From Rhodocytophaga rosea (GTDB lineage: Bacteria > Bacteroidota > Bacteroidia > Cytophagales > 172606-1): DNA of 64,000 nt. A model generated the notes under the pieces. The model had not been told where the DNA came from and made no database searches. It was given only the letters and a program-made list of their open reading frames with translations. Shown one piece after another: positions 56,486 through 64,000 of the stretch. Location: NCBI RefSeq assembly GCF_010119975.1, contig NZ_CP048222.1, positions 7,664,501-7,728,500 of the forward strand, written 5' to 3'. The position numbers and the translations under genes are program-made. Position 1 is the first letter of the stretch. Every line of letters starts with the position of its first letter.

Positions 56486-57093
56486 ACCTCTTCTCAATTG
56501 CTTATTATTCGATTGTTGTATTGAAAATGATATGCAAGTATAAATCATTCATACGCTGCACTTAATAGATATGACAATTAACTAACTTTTATATCCACCA
56601 AAAATAAATATAATTTTTTGAATATTATATTGTAAAATTTATTGATAGAAAGCCAACAATGATATACTAGTGTTAAAGATTGCAACATCAGTATTAAATC
56701 AAATCACTTCAATAAACATAGTTTTGGGAAAAAACTTAACACTCACAACACATCTTTATTAGAAAACCTGCCAACATCTATCCTGCTTATATAGCGATTC
56801 AACCGGCAATAATCAATAGTTTAGTTAGGCTTTTATCTTCTTAGTTAAGTGTGTTAGGATTGTATTCTTCTTCTTAAGAAGTTAAGACGTTTCCATATGT
56901 CTTAGAGCTTTTGGCTTTTACTATTCAATCATAAATCCAAAACTATGATTTAACATCAACTCACTATGACGCCTCTCTGGTTTTAGAAACCTTTCGAGCA
57001 TTTGCCTTTAAATCTGATTTATTAGAAAGTGGGCAAAATCAAATTTTGCTGATAGACAGCATTCAACCATCCAAAACTATATTTCTATATTTT
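56486..57093. other. Intergenic control region of the lyase gene
   Basis: 608 bp without a gene. Carries the 21-bp-spaced GTRTTAA boxes at 56670-56697. No repeat-family copy seen. Confidence 0.45.
56670..56697. promoter_or_regulatory. Candidate hybrid-regulator site: GTGTTAA / GTATTAA at 21 bp
   Basis: GTGTTAA at 56670 and GTATTAA at 56691. It shares TAGTGTTAAAGATTG, and 20 of 23 bases starting TGATA, with 43439-43460. It lies 397 bp before the lyase start at 57094. Confidence 0.45.
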
Positions 57094-59718
57094 ATGAAAC
57101 ACCAACTTCAAAATCCGGCTTTGAAATCTTCTCTATACATGAAGATACCTTTGATTGTTTTATTAACCCTTTTAACAATTATTCAAGCCTTTTCGCAATC
57201 AGGCTTACATTATACACCTGAGGAAATTACTATATGGAAGCAAAGAGCGAATTCCACTGCTACTCAGAATACCAAAAATTATCGAATAGCCGGTGACGTA
57301 CAAACTAATTCTCCCGGGGATTGGGAAAGAATAAAGAATAGAGCACGTTTGTTCTTGGCTGACCCTGACTATGAAAGATATAATGGCCCTAATCCATCTT
57401 CATCACGCACCTATATTATAGTTGGAGATGGTCCAGAACCTGAATATTCAGCTTATACAAGAAGAGATATAGTAACAGGCACTGCGTATCCTGCTAATAC
57501 AACACCCCCAACTGGAGTAGTGACAGTCACATTAGAGTCTGGCGAAGTAAAAGGTACTTTAATAAGAGATGCTGCATTCTATTACCTGATAACCGGCGAC
57601 ACTCAATATAGAGATGCTGTTAGGACGGAATTACTTGCACAAGCCGCTGTGTCTAACTTGGATTTAAGTAATACGACTAGGTGGCAATATGATAAGTTAA
57701 CTGATGATGCTCCCGGATTTACTATAGCAGAATGGTTTACAACCTATTATTTTGCCTATGACTATATCAAACATACCTTATCTAACTCAGATAAAGCTAC
57801 TCTCGATGAATGGTTTTTAAATGCAGCTGTTTTCTTCAAGAACAATATAAATTATTATATAGACGGCCTTTTTAGCAATCGATCAACTAATGATAATAAT
57901 GACAATTATACAATCAACCCACAACAACAGTATCGTTTAAGCGATACACAAGGAGGGCCCCGTGTAACCCACTATAACGGCTATATTACTTATTCGTTCC
58001 ATAGGTATTTTAATAACCGCAGGGCAAGTGCGGTTAGACTTTATGCGATGGTGGGTTTAGGTCAGAATAATACTACTTTAAAAACTGAGGCAAAAAAATT
58101 TGTAAAAGACTGGTTAGCCTATGGAGTATTTCCTGATGGCACTCCTGGTGATTTTGAAAGATGGTCTACTACCTTGCCAGATTTAGGTTGGGCCTATGGG
58201 ATGTGTATAACGTCTATTTGTGCAGATATAGCCGAACATTTTGCAAGACAAGGAGACACTGATCTATTTACCCATATAGAAAATACAGGTGCAGCAGGTG
58301 GTAGCAACCCAAATGGTAATACAAGTGGAGGCAATAAAACGATTTTGAAAACAGTTCAACATTTGCTTCAATATCAAGATGGGACTCTAACCAGATATGG
58401 AACAGATCAGCCAGCTAATACTACTACAGCATATCGGATTGACGGTGTAAATACAGCTAGTAATTGGAATAGTACTTTTGATACGTGGTTTGCAAAAGTC
58501 AATCAGTATTTCAAAGATGATGATATAAAAGCAGCCTATCTAAGAACAAATTCAGGTTTATCAGGCTATCCATCTGTGAATGATAACCCAAGATTAGCCA
58601 ATATTGGTTCGAATCAACCCTGGTCTGGTGTGTGGCAGGTGTACCCTGGTATATTATTTATGTCTGGACAAATGGAGGACCTAGCAAATCCTTATCTTCA
58701 GGTTAATATAACCGCTCCTGCAAATAATGCTATCTTCCCTGCCAACTCAAATATTGTTATCAATGCTACAGCCACTACTCCATTAGGCAGTGTTACTAAA
58801 GTAGAGTTTTATCAAGGAACTACTAAACTTGGCGAAGATTCAAATAGCCCCTATACTTATACCTGGAATAATGTAGCAGTAGGTGATTATGTTTTAACGG
58901 CAAAAGCAATAAGTAGTCTGCCTAACGTGACCAGGATGTCTAGTTCAATTAACATAAGTGTAGGCAATACAATAACGCGTTATGAAGCTGAAACCAATTA
59001 TTCAAATGTAACGGAAGGTACCGCAACTACTAGTGGGACTGTACTAGGTGTCAATTGTATTGACCTGAGTGACGGGAAATATTTACGTTTGGCAGATATA
59101 GGAGATAAAGCAAGGATCAATTTCTCAATAACACAAGCAGGAACCTATAGAATTATTGCCAGAGTACGTTCTGGAGATGTAAATGGTAATCAAAGATACT
59201 GGCCTAGCGGCTATATTTTTACAGTCAACGGAACGGCTGCTACTTTTACAGGTGACGCCACTACTATTTCTTCTACTGCTTCTTCTTGTCTAGGTACTTC
59301 CTGGTGGGGAAACATGCAAACAGCAAACATAACTTTATCAACAGGATCACATTATATTTCTATTGAAGCAAATAAAACGCAAGGAGGCATAGATTATATT
59401 GAAATTGAAAAAATAAGTACAGGAAATCGCTTATCAAGCTCTATTGATGAAGAAATAGCGCAAACTATTTCAATCTACCCAAATCCTTTTTCTGATACAT
59501 TTACCTTAAATATGGGAAAGAGCCTAAATGGAGTAATAGATGTAATGATAGTAGATGTTGTAGGGAAAATACATTACCAGGCTAGTAAATTCATATCAAC
59601 TGGTAAAAGTGAAAAGACTCTAATGCTTTCTGGTAAATATTTAAAACAAGGAGTATATTTTGTAAAAGTAACTTATGAAAAAGACAAGCAACAGGTTATA
59701 AGAGTAATTAAGCAGTAA
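57094..59718 (+). CDS. Secreted alginate-lyase-like enzyme with Ig-like, CBM6-like and T9SS domains
   Basis: About 874 residues from ATG 57094 (57139 also gives a signal peptide; the frame opens at 57046). The signal ends at IIQAFSQS. Residues about 40-500 form an alpha/alpha-toroid resembling the alginate lyase superfamily: WERIKNRARLFLADPDYERY, LIRDAAFYYLITGDTQYRDA, FTIAEWFTTYYFAYDYI, NRSTNDNNDNY, YSFHRYFNNR and GTPGDFERW. An Ig-like domain follows (APANNAIFPANSNIVINA), then a CBM6-like domain (YEAETNYSNVTEG, GTYRIIARVRSGD), then a T9SS sorting domain (ISIYPNPFSDTFTLN). It should cleave an acidic polysaccharide outside the cell; the exact substrate is unproven. Confidence 0.85.
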   Translation: MKHQLQNPALKSSLYMKIPLIVLLTLLTIIQAFSQSGLHYTPEEITIWKQRANSTATQNTKNYRIAGDVQTNSPGDWERIKNRARLFLADPDYERYNGPNPSSSRTYIIVGDGPEPEYSAYTRRDIVTGTAYPANTTPPTGVVTVTLESGEVKGTLIRDAAFYYLITGDTQYRDAVRTELLAQAAVSNLDLSNTTRWQYDKLTDDAPGFTIAEWFTTYYFAYDYIKHTLSNSDKATLDEWFLNAAVFFKNNINYYIDGLFSNRSTNDNNDNYTINPQQQYRLSDTQGGPRVTHYNGYITYSFHRYFNNRRASAVRLYAMVGLGQNNTTLKTEAKKFVKDWLAYGVFPDGTPGDFERWSTTLPDLGWAYGMCITSICADIAEHFARQGDTDLFTHIENTGAAGGSNPNGNTSGGNKTILKTVQHLLQYQDGTLTRYGTDQPANTTTAYRIDGVNTASNWNSTFDTWFAKVNQYFKDDDIKAAYLRTNSGLSGYPSVNDNPRLANIGSNQPWSGVWQVYPGILFMSGQMEDLANPYLQVNITAPANNAIFPANSNIVINATATTPLGSVTKVEFYQGTTKLGEDSNSPYTYTWNNVAVGDYVLTAKAISSLPNVTRMSSSINISVGNTITRYEAETNYSNVTEGTATTSGTVLGVNCIDLSDGKYLRLADIGDKARINFSITQAGTYRIIARVRSGDVNGNQRYWPSGYIFTVNGTAATFTGDATTISSTASSCLGTSWWGNMQTANITLSTGSHYISIEANKTQGGIDYIEIEKISTGNRLSSSIDEEIAQTISIYPNPFSDTFTLNMGKSLNGVIDVMIVDVVGKIHYQASKFISTGKSEKTLMLSGKYLKQGVYFVKVTYEKDKQQVIRVIKQ

Positions 59719-59783
59719 AGTTAATCTGTAATTATAGGGTGCGACGCTTATTAGTAGCGTGCTATAATTCAGCATAGTGCGAA

Positions 59784-59838
59784 ATTAGGACAGTGTAATT
59801 TAATAGTGGAAAAACGTAGAGTAATACACTGTCCTAAT
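59784..59838. repeat. 14-bp perfect inverted repeat
   Basis: ATTAGGACAGTGTA (59784-59797) and TACACTGTCCTAAT (59825-59838) around a 27-base loop, 66 bp after the lyase stop. Possible transcript 3' stem or remnant of a mobile element. Confidence 0.55.
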
Positions 59839-59875
59839 CTTATAATTGACAAGTGAAAAATGAGAAATCAGCTGT

Positions 59876-59948
59876 AAACGGTGAGTTCTATTAACTTCAC
59901 CTTTAAATTTACTTCTCATATGTCTGATTTATTGGGAGGAGATCAAAT
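59876..59948. repeat. Composite dispersed repeat
   Basis: GGTGAGTTCTATTAACTTCACC palindrome-type centre (59885-59906 region) followed by TCTGATTTATTGGGAGGAG then ATCAAA. The same order occurs at 62909-62981. Confidence 0.5.
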
Positions 59949-59952
59949 AAAA

Positions 59953-59971
59953 GCCTCCCCATCAGGAAGGC
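59953..59971. terminator. Small hairpin GCCT/AGGC
   Basis: GCCTCCCCATCAGGAAGGC flanked by AAAA and ATTTA; weak terminator candidate. Confidence 0.4.
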
Positions 59972-60208
59972 ATTTATGTAATGCTAATATTAAATTCTTA
60001 TCACTCTATAATAACCCTTTCGATACAAAATAACCCTTTCGTGTAAGTAATCATTAAAAATAAAAAGCCTCTCCAACGGATGAAGCCTTTTAAAGATGGT
60101 TTTATTATAATAACAATGTTATTTACTTTATTAACGCAAAGTGAACCTCAAGAGTGGACTTCCCCCATTGAAAAGGACATTTAAAAAAGAGTAAATTACT
60201 TTAACCAA

Positions 60209-60484
60209 ATGTCAACAATGGATCAAAGAAAACAGTATTCCAAAGAATTTAAAGAAGAAGCTGTCAGGCTTGCTGCAGAAAGTAAAAACAAAAGCGGATT
60301 AGCCAGGGATCTAGGCGTCAACCTTAGTATGCTCCGTCGATGGGAACAGGAATTTAACCAATCAGGAGAAAAAGCTTTTCCCGGCAAAGGCAATCCCAAA
60401 GATGAAGAAATGGCAGCCTTGAAAAAAGAAAATTTGCGCTTGAAGGAGGAGCTTGAGATACTAAAAAAGGCAGTGGGTATCTAG
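60209..60484 (+). pseudogene. IS3 OrfA, ended early by a hairpin
   Basis: 91 residues: QRKQYSKEFKEEAVRLAAES, helix-turn-helix GLARDLGVNLSMLRRWEQEF, and a leucine zipper KKENLRLKEELEILKKAVGI. The stop TAG at 60482 is formed at the junction with the hairpin 60483-60512. The slippery run CTAAAAAAG for frameshifting into OrfB is present just before. Confidence 0.85.
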
Positions 60485-60512
60485 ACCTCAACCAGAGCTT
60501 GATCTGGGGTCC
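60483..60512 (+). repeat. Hairpin at the IS3 OrfA/OrfB junction, 30 nt, type B
   Basis: Outer arms (A)GACC/GGTC(C), bulge TCAA, inner arms CCAGA/TCTGG, loop GCTTGA. Read on the other strand it resembles the hairpin at 61219-61248. Confidence 0.8.
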
Positions 60513-60928
60513 GGGTCAGCGCCCTCGCTAAGGTACCAGTTTATCAAAGACTATCGGGGGCAGTTCTCAGTAGAGGCTATGTGTCGGGTATTGCAGATAT
60601 CTACCAGTGGATATTACCACTGGTGTCGGAATAAAATTATTGATAATAAAGACAAAAACGAGCAGTTAGTCGAGCAAATAAAGAAAGTATATAAGCAGAG
60701 CAACCAAACTTACGGGAGTCCTCGAATTTATACAGAGTTGAAGGCAAAAGGCTATAGGTGCAGCTTAAATCGGGTTGCCCGATTAATGCAGGCAAATAAT
60801 ATCAAAGCGAAAGGGAAGAAAAAATATATTACCACCACTGATTCTAACCATGATTTGCCGGTAGCTAACAATGTACTCAATCAGGAATTTACAGCAGGAG
60901 CACCCAATGAAAAGTGGACAACTGATAT

Positions 60929-60957
60929 GGACCTGCAACGAGTGCAACATCGGCTCC
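60929..60957 (+). repeat. Hairpin in IS3 OrfB, 29 nt, type A
   Basis: Begins GGACCTGCAACG and ends CATCGGCTCC. Site GATAT ^ ACTTATATC (TDI ^ TYI), the same codon as in the other IS3 at 50694. Confidence 0.85.
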
Positions 60958-61218
60958 ACTTATATCTGGACTAAACAGGGTTGGCTATACTTAGCAGTGG
61001 TATTAGATTTATTCTCCAGGCGAATTGTGGGCTGGTCTATGCAACCAACACTAGCCAAAGAGTTAGTGATCGCTGCTTTACAAATGGCTTTGCGTATGCG
61101 TCAACCTACCAGTGGTCTACTGCATCACTCAGATCGGGGTAGCCAATATGCAAGTAATGAATATCAACAGTTATTAAAACAAGACGGTTTTCAACCTTCC
61201 ATGAGCCGAAAAGGTAAT

Positions 61219-61248
61219 GGACCCCAAATCAGGCTTGGTCTGAGGTCC
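61219..61248 (-). repeat. Hairpin in IS3 OrfB, 30 nt, type B, antisense
   Basis: On the minus strand: outer arms GGACC/GGTCC, bulge TCAGA, inner arms CCAAG/TTTGG (one G-T pair), loop CCTGA. It separates SRKGN from YDNAAMES. Confidence 0.85.
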
Positions 61249-61553
61249 GTTATGATAATGCAGCAATGGAGAGTTTCTTTGCTACCTTGAAAAAGGAGCT
61301 GGTATATCATAAGAGTTATCAAACTCACCAAGATGCGAAAAGAGATATTTTCTATTATATTGAGGTGTGGTATAACAGAAAACGCAGACATTCTTCTTTA
61401 GCCTATATGAGTCCGGAAGAATACGAACAAGATTGGCAACAACTATCATTAATAGCTTAACTTAATCTCCTTTTTAGCGGGGGAACTCCAGTTTGGGCTT
61501 CCCTCATAAAAGTGGAGAATGTAAAGAGAACGGATTTGTTAGCTAGATTTTTT

Positions 61554-62908
61554 AGTTACCTGGGAGTGTAAAAAGAACTGTGTCAGGTGTTGCTGCTAAG
61601 CGTTCTGCAAGTGTGGTTTGAGTCTTTCTTCAAACATAATGTAGAGTTGGGACAAAGTCAAATTCCAGCTGTGCAAAGGCATAGTCCACTTTTCACTAAT
61701 TCGGCTCACCACCAGGTACACCAGCTTCAACAAGGCATTATCAGAGGTAAAAGCACCCTTTGTCTTGGTTACTTTCCTGACCTGTCGATGAAAGCCTTCC
61801 ACGATATTGGTGGTGTAAATCACTTTTCGGATGTGCGCGTCATATTGAAAGAAGGTAGATAAATTTGCCCAGTTGTTGTACCAGGAAGAGATAGGAACAG
61901 GATATTTTTTACCCCATTTCTCCTCCAGCCCTATCAGGTTTTCATAGCCTTCTTCTTTGGTGGATGCCTGATAGACTAACTTCAAATCCGCCATAAAAGC
62001 TTTTTTATCTTTTTCACTGATATAGCGTAAACTATTGCGGATTTGATGCACCACACAAGTCTGCACCTGTGTATAAGGAAAGATACTGGCAATGGCTTCC
62101 GGAAAACCTTTCAAGCCATCCACACAGGCAATGAGCATATCCTGCACGCCTCTGCTTTTTATATCAGTCAGCACGGAGAGCCAAAACTTTGCTCCTTCAC
62201 TCTCAGATACATACATACCTATCAAATCCTTTTGCCCCTGCAGGTTGACAGCTAAGATATTGTATACGGCTCTTGTTACTACACTGCCACCTTCTCTGAC
62301 CTTATAGTGCATACAATCCAGATACACAAAAGCATAGATTGACTCTAATGGACGAGTGCGCCACTCGTTCATGACAGGAATTACTTTATCTGTAATAGCC
62401 GATAAAGTAGCTGCCGAGATATCCATTTGATATAACTCTTTGATATGCCTGGTAATATCACGGGTACTTACTCCTAAGCCATACAAGCCAATGACTTTTT
62501 CCTCAAGTTCTTCAGTGATGATTACCTGTCGTTTGGGAAGGATGACCGGTTCAAAACTGCTGTTACGATCCCTTCCTGTTTCCAGGTTAAATTCTCCAGA
62601 CAGGCTTTTTACTTTTTTAGCGGTTTTACCATTTTTACGATTGGCAACTCCTGAGGCTTTTTCTTCCTGCAGGTGGGACTGCAGTTCGCCTTCTAAAGCT
62701 GCTTCCAAAAAATGCTTCAGTAAGGGAGCGAAAATACCTTTTTCGCCATTCAGAGGTTTGCCGGCATACATGCCTTCGATGGCTTGCTTTTTAAAAGCTT
62801 CAAAATCAAATTCTTTGTTTGAGTCCATAAAATAACTGTTAGTCAAAGGTAAAAATCATATTATTTTTTACCTTTGACTAACAGTTAAATTTACAATCTC
62901 AGTTACCT
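61554..62908 (-). mobile_element. IS256-family element with 8-bp duplication
   Basis: Element 61562-62900 (1339 bp). Ends GGGAGTGTAAAAAGAACTGT and, on the complement, GAGATTGTAAATTTAACTGT. The duplication AGTTACCT lies at 61554-61561 and 62901-62908. A hairpin with ACTGTTAGTCAAAGGTAAAA arms precedes the transposase start. Looks active. Confidence 0.9.
61596..62846 (-). CDS. IS256-family transposase
   Basis: 416 residues, transposase_mut family: LLKHFLEAALEGELQSHLQE, KTAKKVKSLSGEFNLETGRD then RNSSFEP, YGLGVSTRDITRHIKELY. The DDE region has VYLDCMHYKVREGG (Asp), IACVDGLKGFPEAI (Asp), VVHQIRNSLRYI and IYTTNIVEGFHRQVRK (Glu). Full length, no hairpin insertion. Confidence 0.95.
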   Translation of the reverse strand: MTNSYFMDSNKEFDFEAFKKQAIEGMYAGKPLNGEKGIFAPLLKHFLEAALEGELQSHLQEEKASGVANRKNGKTAKKVKSLSGEFNLETGRDRNSSFEPVILPKRQVIITEELEEKVIGLYGLGVSTRDITRHIKELYQMDISAATLSAITDKVIPVMNEWRTRPLESIYAFVYLDCMHYKVREGGSVVTRAVYNILAVNLQGQKDLIGMYVSESEGAKFWLSVLTDIKSRGVQDMLIACVDGLKGFPEAIASIFPYTQVQTCVVHQIRNSLRYISEKDKKAFMADLKLVYQASTKEEGYENLIGLEEKWGKKYPVPISSWYNNWANLSTFFQYDAHIRKVIYTTNIVEGFHRQVRKVTKTKGAFTSDNALLKLVYLVVSRISEKWTMPLHSWNLTLSQLYIMFEERLKPHLQNA

Positions 62909-62981
62909 AAAAGGAGTAAGTTAAATTAACCTCTCCTTTCTTGATACTTCTAATGTGCCTGATTTATTGAGGAGAGATCAA
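62909..62981. repeat. Composite dispersed repeat beside the IS256
   Basis: AAAGGAGTAAGTTAAATTAA then CCTCTCCTTTCTTGATACTT, followed by CTGATTTATTGAGGAGAGAT. The IS256 inserted next to its left arm. Confidence 0.55.
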
Positions 62982-63047
62982 AAGCTTCAAAATATAGTTA
63001 TTTGATGTCTAGACTCAACAGAGTCTAGCAATATTATTCTACTCGCT

Positions 63048-64000
63048 TTATGAAGTAAGCATATTGAAAATAGCTTTCTCTTCGGCTGGAAACTGCTCAG
63101 CCCATAGACTGGAATATTTTTTTCCATACAGCTTTAACTGTTGATGTGTTCCTTCCTCTGTTACTTTGCCAGACTCCAATACAATAATCTTATCAGCATG
63201 CATGATGCTGCTCAAGCGGTGCGAAATAATAATAACGGTTTTGTGGGCAGCCCTTAATTTCTCAATGGTTTTCTGAACATACTTTTCTGAAAGGGTATCT
63301 AAGGATGAAGTGGCTTCATCCATAATCAGTATTTCCGGCTCCCGGTATAAGGCTCTGGCAATGGCTATTCTTTGTCTCTGGCCTCCTGATAAGTTAGCTC
63401 CATTCTCTCCCAATTGAGAAAGAAATCCATTAGGTAGTTTTTCTACAAATTGGGTAATACCCAGATCATGGCAAATTCTTAAAATCCGTTTCATATCCGG
63501 CTGAAAAACACCTACTGCAATATTTTCGATAACCGTGCCTGAGAACAAATCAACCTTTTGGGGAACCACACTTACTATTTTTCTTAAACTCTGGTGGCTG
63601 ATGTGTTTAATAGAATGGTTGGCAATACTAATGTTTCCTCCGGTAAGCGGATACATGTTCTGCAGCAAGGACATCAGCGTTGATTTTCCTGAACCACTTT
63701 CTCCCACAATCGCAGTCACTTTTCCTGCTGGAATGCTAAGGGTGAGATTTTCAAAAATAGCAGCCCTGGAACCATAGCGGAAGCAAACATCACTAAACTG
63801 AATATCGCCACTCATCTCCGGGGTCATCTCTATTTTATTTTCCCTTTCCTCTCTTTCCAGGTCCATGATCTCAAACAGCCGGTCAGCGGCTATGAGGGCT
63901 TCCTGAATGGTTTTATTCATGCCTATTAATGAAGTCGCTGGTCCGGTCAGATAGCCAAGCAAGGCATAAAAAGATAATAATTCACCGGCTGTTAATAGGT
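63048..64000 (-). CDS. ABC exporter, C-terminal part (runs off right edge)
   Basis: The frame is open to the window edge, so only the last ~317 residues are seen. They start inside the membrane domain (TAGELLSFYALLGYLTGPA) and continue into the ATPase domain: Walker A GESGSGKS, Q-loop VVPQKVDLF, signature LSGGQRQR, Walker B ILIMDEATSS, H-loop ISHRLSS. The GELLSFYALLGYLTGP segment is typical of type I/bacteriocin exporters that often carry an N-terminal C39 peptidase domain, which would lie outside. It ends at 63048, 67 bp from the repeat. Confidence 0.88.
   Translation of the reverse strand, partial: LLTAGELLSFYALLGYLTGPATSLIGMNKTIQEALIAADRLFEIMDLEREERENKIEMTPEMSGDIQFSDVCFRYGSRAAIFENLTLSIPAGKVTAIVGESGSGKSTLMSLLQNMYPLTGGNISIANHSIKHISHQSLRKIVSVVPQKVDLFSGTVIENIAVGVFQPDMKRILRICHDLGITQFVEKLPNGFLSQLGENGANLSGGQRQRIAIARALYREPEILIMDEATSSLDTLSEKYVQKTIEKLRAAHKTVIIISHRLSSIMHADKIIVLESGKVTEEGTHQQLKLYGKKYSSLWAEQFPAEEKAIFNMLTS

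Larger units (their letters stand above)
59719..60141. other. Intergenic with several inverted repeats
   Basis: No gene. Contains, in order, ACGCT/AGCGT near 59747, a 14-bp-arm inverted repeat at 59784, a composite dispersed repeat at 59876, and a small GCCT/AGGC hairpin at 59953-59971. Confidence 0.5.
60513..61460 (+). pseudogene. IS3 OrfB in three open pieces separated by two hairpins
   Basis: Piece 1 (60513-60928) runs SLRYQFIKDYRGQFSVEAMC, RVLQISTSGYYHW ... NEKWTTDI. Piece 2 (60958-61218) runs [28 protein letters not shown] ... [10 protein letters not shown] ... MSRKGN. Piece 3 (61249-61460) runs [20 protein letters not shown] ... [18 protein letters not shown]. Together they make a complete IS3 transposase with all three catalytic positions. 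No other stop or frameshift is present. The hairpins fall beside the first catalytic Asp and just before the DNA(A/V)xES catalytic Glu motif. Confidence 0.85.
60142..61506 (+). mobile_element. IS3-family element with three hairpins
   Basis: Core inverted ends TGGACTTCCCCCATTGAAAA (from 60155) and, on the complement, TGGAGTTCCCCCGCTAAAAA (to 61490). By analogy with the other IS3, the true ends may be the TG dinucleotides at 60142 and 61506. No duplication is visible. It carries OrfA and OrfB, each interrupted only by hairpins. Confidence 0.75.

Noticed and set aside
62846-62890. Strong inverted repeat ACTGTTAGTCAAAGG upstream of the IS256 transposase as one of the new hairpins
   Set aside because: It is part of the IS256 end region and outside the coding frame; it breaks nothing and is much longer.

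Overview
The window reads as chromosomal DNA of a Bacteroidota member, most likely of the order Cytophagales. The evidence is type IX secretion (T9SS) C-terminal sorting domains on several secreted proteins, a one-protein hybrid two-component regulator, PadR regulators overlapping FtsX-type permeases, lipoboxes with a positively charged residue after Cys, and A/T-rich leaders without strong Shine-Dalgarno sites. No rRNA, tRNA or CRISPR array was found.

Layout. 1-8.5 kb is a minus-strand block: a partial repeat/tail-fibre-type protein, two cupins, an astacin-like lipoprotein protease, two related alpha/beta hydrolases, an NTF2-like protein and an AraC regulator with a decayed duplicate. 9-14.6 kb holds a PadR regulator with two large FtsX permeases. 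15.5-20.7 kb encodes a heme-binding HEAT-repeat lipoprotein and a ceramidase-like enzyme. 21-24.1 kb is an alpha/beta hydrolase gene split by an IS66 element. 24.4-32 kb carries small genes, an AraC/SDR pair and a DUF892 protein. 32.4-35.6 kb is a Crp/Fnr gene split by an IS21 element. 36-42.7 kb holds a tail-fibre (S74) T9SS protein, a broken IS1182 element, a stand-alone Rnl2-type RNA ligase, a DUF5519-like protein and a frameshifted AraC gene. 43.7-49.6 kb holds a giant T9SS protein and a serine hydrolase, both broken. 50-52.2 kb is an IS3 nested in an IS5. 52.3-59.7 kb pairs a hybrid sensor/AraC regulator with a secreted alginate-lyase-like enzyme. 60-62.9 kb is an IS3 followed by an intact IS256, and an ABC exporter runs off the right edge.

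How genes work together. The AraC regulator at 7.6-8.5 kb probably controls the neighbouring hydrolase and cupin: both have the same 22-bp-spaced direct repeats upstream. The hybrid regulator at 52.3 kb probably controls the lyase at 57 kb and perhaps the giant T9SS protein at 43.8 kb: both have the same pair of GTRTTAA boxes spaced exactly 21 bp.

Most striking signal. Four broken transposases (IS1182, two IS3, IS5) are interrupted by nine short hairpins, most 29-30 nt with ends GGACC...GGTCC or GGCTCC. The best-formed ones share an outer stem, a 4-6-nt bulge on one side, a covarying 5-bp inner stem and a 3-6-nt loop. In the IS1182 and one IS3 the reading frames are otherwise open between hairpins. 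In two different IS3 elements a hairpin sits at the same codon. The uninterrupted IS66, IS21 and IS256 transposases have none. These look like an undescribed family of miniature hairpin insertions, either mobile or bypassed/excised in RNA. A second dispersed family, palindromes centred on TTAAATTAA with G5/C5 arms, occupies many intergenic regions. All functional calls are from reading the sequence; no database search was run.
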